Source: an uncultured Eubacteriales bacterium (GTDB lineage Bacteria; Bacillota; Clostridia; Christensenellales; Aristaeellaceae). From it: a stretch of DNA of 49,237 bases. The position numbers and the translations under genes are program-made. The first letter of the stretch is position 1. Each line of letters opens with the position of its first letter. Positions 48,364-49,237 of the stretch are shown one piece after another. The stretch lies in contig CADCHI010000012.1 in the NCBI GenBank assembly GCA_902801165.1, forward strand, positions 1 through 49,237. The letters are read 5' to 3'. Below the pieces are notes generated by a model that worked only from the letters and a program-made list of their open reading frames with translations, was not told where the DNA came from and did not search any database.

Positions 48364-48987
48364 ATGGCATTGACGATGGTGCACCTTCTGGCGGGGGACC
48401 TGTGGGCCAGGGGGCATGAGGAATACCGGAACTCGCCGGAGTTCCACTATGGCGTGATCTCGCCGGACGCCATCCACGTCCGGGACGGCAGCGACAAGTC
48501 CCACAAGGACGAGATCCATCTGTATAACTGGAGAAGTCCCCACCCGGACGAGGTCATCGCCTACTGGCGGGAGCACCACACGCCCTTCGACATCGGCTAC
48601 GGCGTGCACGTGCTGACCGACGCCCAGTGGGTGCCGCGCTACATGGAACGGTTGAAGGGAATGCTGCTGCCCAGCGGCCTGCTGGACACCAACATCTACT
48701 ACAACGATACCTTCGTGACCGACTTCCGGCTCTACCACCAGACGCCCCGCCTCCAGCAGATCCTGGAGATGATCGGACCCGCCCAAACGCCGGAGGATCA
48801 CCCGCTGCTGACGGCCCACGAGTTCAGTACCTGGCGGGACAACCTGATCGAGGCCTATCACGGCGAGTGCCCGAAGCACGATCCCGTGCGCTTCGTCACC
48901 GAGGCCTATGTGCTGGAGTTCGTGCGGGACAGCGTCGCCATGATCGACGAGGTGTACACCCGGGCCTTCGGCGGGGCAGGAGTGTAG
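48364..48987 (+). CDS. Zinc-dependent phospholipase C-like protein
   Basis: A 207-residue protein with HLLAGDLW near the start, PEFHYGVISPDAIHVRDGSDKS, HLYNWRSPHP, DIGYGVHVLTDAQWVP and YNDTFVTDFRLYH. The pattern of histidines and aspartates matches the bacterial zinc-dependent phospholipase C/P1-nuclease-like family found in Firmicutes. No signal peptide is visible, so it probably acts in the cytosol on a phosphoester not yet known. Family by recalled motifs. Confidence 0.75.
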   Translation: MALTMVHLLAGDLWARGHEEYRNSPEFHYGVISPDAIHVRDGSDKSHKDEIHLYNWRSPHPDEVIAYWREHHTPFDIGYGVHVLTDAQWVPRYMERLKGMLLPSGLLDTNIYYNDTFVTDFRLYHQTPRLQQILEMIGPAQTPEDHPLLTAHEFSTWRDNLIEAYHGECPKHDPVRFVTEAYVLEFVRDSVAMIDEVYTRAFGGAGV

Positions 48988-49048
48988 GAGGGCAGACGCA
49001 CACCGCATGGTTTTCCTCCGGTCGGCGAACTTTTTTGCTGAAAGGGTA

Positions 49049-49077
49049 TTGACAAAATCTGCTGCCTGCATTATAAT
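49049..49077 (+). promoter_or_regulatory. Promoter of tRNA-Leu
   Basis: TTGACA (49049-49054), 17-bp spacer, TATAAT (49072-49077): full consensus; the tRNA starts 62 bp downstream. Confidence 0.85.
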
Positions 49078-49138
49078 GTCTCTCGTTGGTTGTCGCGGCT
49101 GCATTTCAGCGAAGGCAAGCGCGGCCGTACCCGGCTGT

Positions 49139-49223
49139 GCGGGCGTGGCGAAATTGGCAGACGCGCCAGATTTAGGTTCTGGTGCCAAACGGCGTATGGG
49201 TTCAAGTCCCTTCGCCCGCACCA
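49139..49223 (+). tRNA. tRNA-Leu (anticodon TAG)
   Basis: An 85-nt type II tRNA with a long variable arm and encoded CCA. Acceptor GCGGGCG/CGCCCGC; anticodon loop TTTAGGT between CCAGA and TCTGG gives TAG. Confidence 0.97.
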
Positions 49224-49237
49224 TTTCCGGTTATGCG

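Noticed and set aside
48271-49224. A 317-codon antisense frame opposite the phospholipase C-like gene and tRNA-Leu
   Set aside because: It runs through a tRNA and a promoter and its product is low-complexity.

Overview
The window looks like chromosome from a GC-rich, anaerobic, Gram-positive member of the Clostridia, probably an uncultured gut or rumen lineage; that assignment is inference. Support comes from strong AGGAGG-type ribosome binding sites, vegetative promoters of the TTGACA/17/TATAAT type, a SAM-I riboswitch in front of metK, and families common in Clostridia (DUF2325, DUF3793, C_GCAxxG_C_C, ATC-hydrolase-like proteins, the PF04392 ABC system). GC is high nearly throughout, apart from AT-rich intergenic regions and one lower-GC patch at about 23.7-25.5 kb. 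There is no rRNA, prophage or CRISPR array.

Layout. 0-5.2 kb: a ribose-type ABC importer (ATPase plus a permease broken by one amber codon) followed by a complete UbiD/UbiX/LpdD-type prenyl-FMN decarboxylase set. 5.3-11.1 kb: an eight-gene tightly packed operon of three SAM methyltransferases, two related small membrane proteins, two ATC-hydrolase-like proteins (one frameshifted) and a metallo-beta-lactamase-fold hydrolase. 11.3-14.5 kb: a divergent, probably metal-regulated locus (DUF2325 on one side; DUF3793, flavodoxin and a secreted GLUG/ZinT-like protein on the other). A TTAG-N6-CTAA palindrome resembling the core of DtxR/IdeR operators occurs three times between the divergent genes and once in the leader of the eight-gene operon. 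This ties two otherwise unrelated loci to one possible metalloregulator and is the best candidate here for an undescribed system.

14.5-25.5 kb: accessory DNA with hairpin repeats, GNAT acetyltransferase genes, remnants and an in-frame double GNAT, a MerR regulator, a winged-helix/PD-(D/E)XK-like protein, HAD phosphatase, asparaginase, an Fe-S aldo/keto reductase, an RNA 2',3'-cyclic phosphodiesterase, an alpha/beta hydrolase, a HEAT-repeat protein and a second double GNAT. 25.6-31 kb: an RNA m5U methyltransferase, then a polysaccharide ABC exporter with a GlfT2-like galactofuranosyltransferase. 31-34.2 kb: a PF04392-type ABC importer with a long structured leader and an intergenic inverted-repeat element. 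34.3-40.4 kb: housekeeping genes rpsB, tsf, a secreted SH3-like protein, pyrH, aroE, a threonine aldolase and DUF523. 40.5-49.2 kb: mannitol-1-phosphate dehydrogenase, a GNAT, an uncharacterised structured ncRNA, a TA-flanked MITE, a small secreted protein, a five-tRNA operon (Val-Asp-Phe-Gly-Cys), a Cys-rich membrane protein, a CDF metal exporter, riboswitch-controlled metK, a phospholipase C-like protein and tRNA-Leu.

Several independent repeat families fill the intergenic spaces: heptamer-armed inverted repeats, GCCGACGAAAAGG hairpins, a MITE and an HPERSEG-type repeat. Together with the broken genes they point to a genome with active small-repeat turnover. All family assignments were made by eye from the sequence; no database search was possible.
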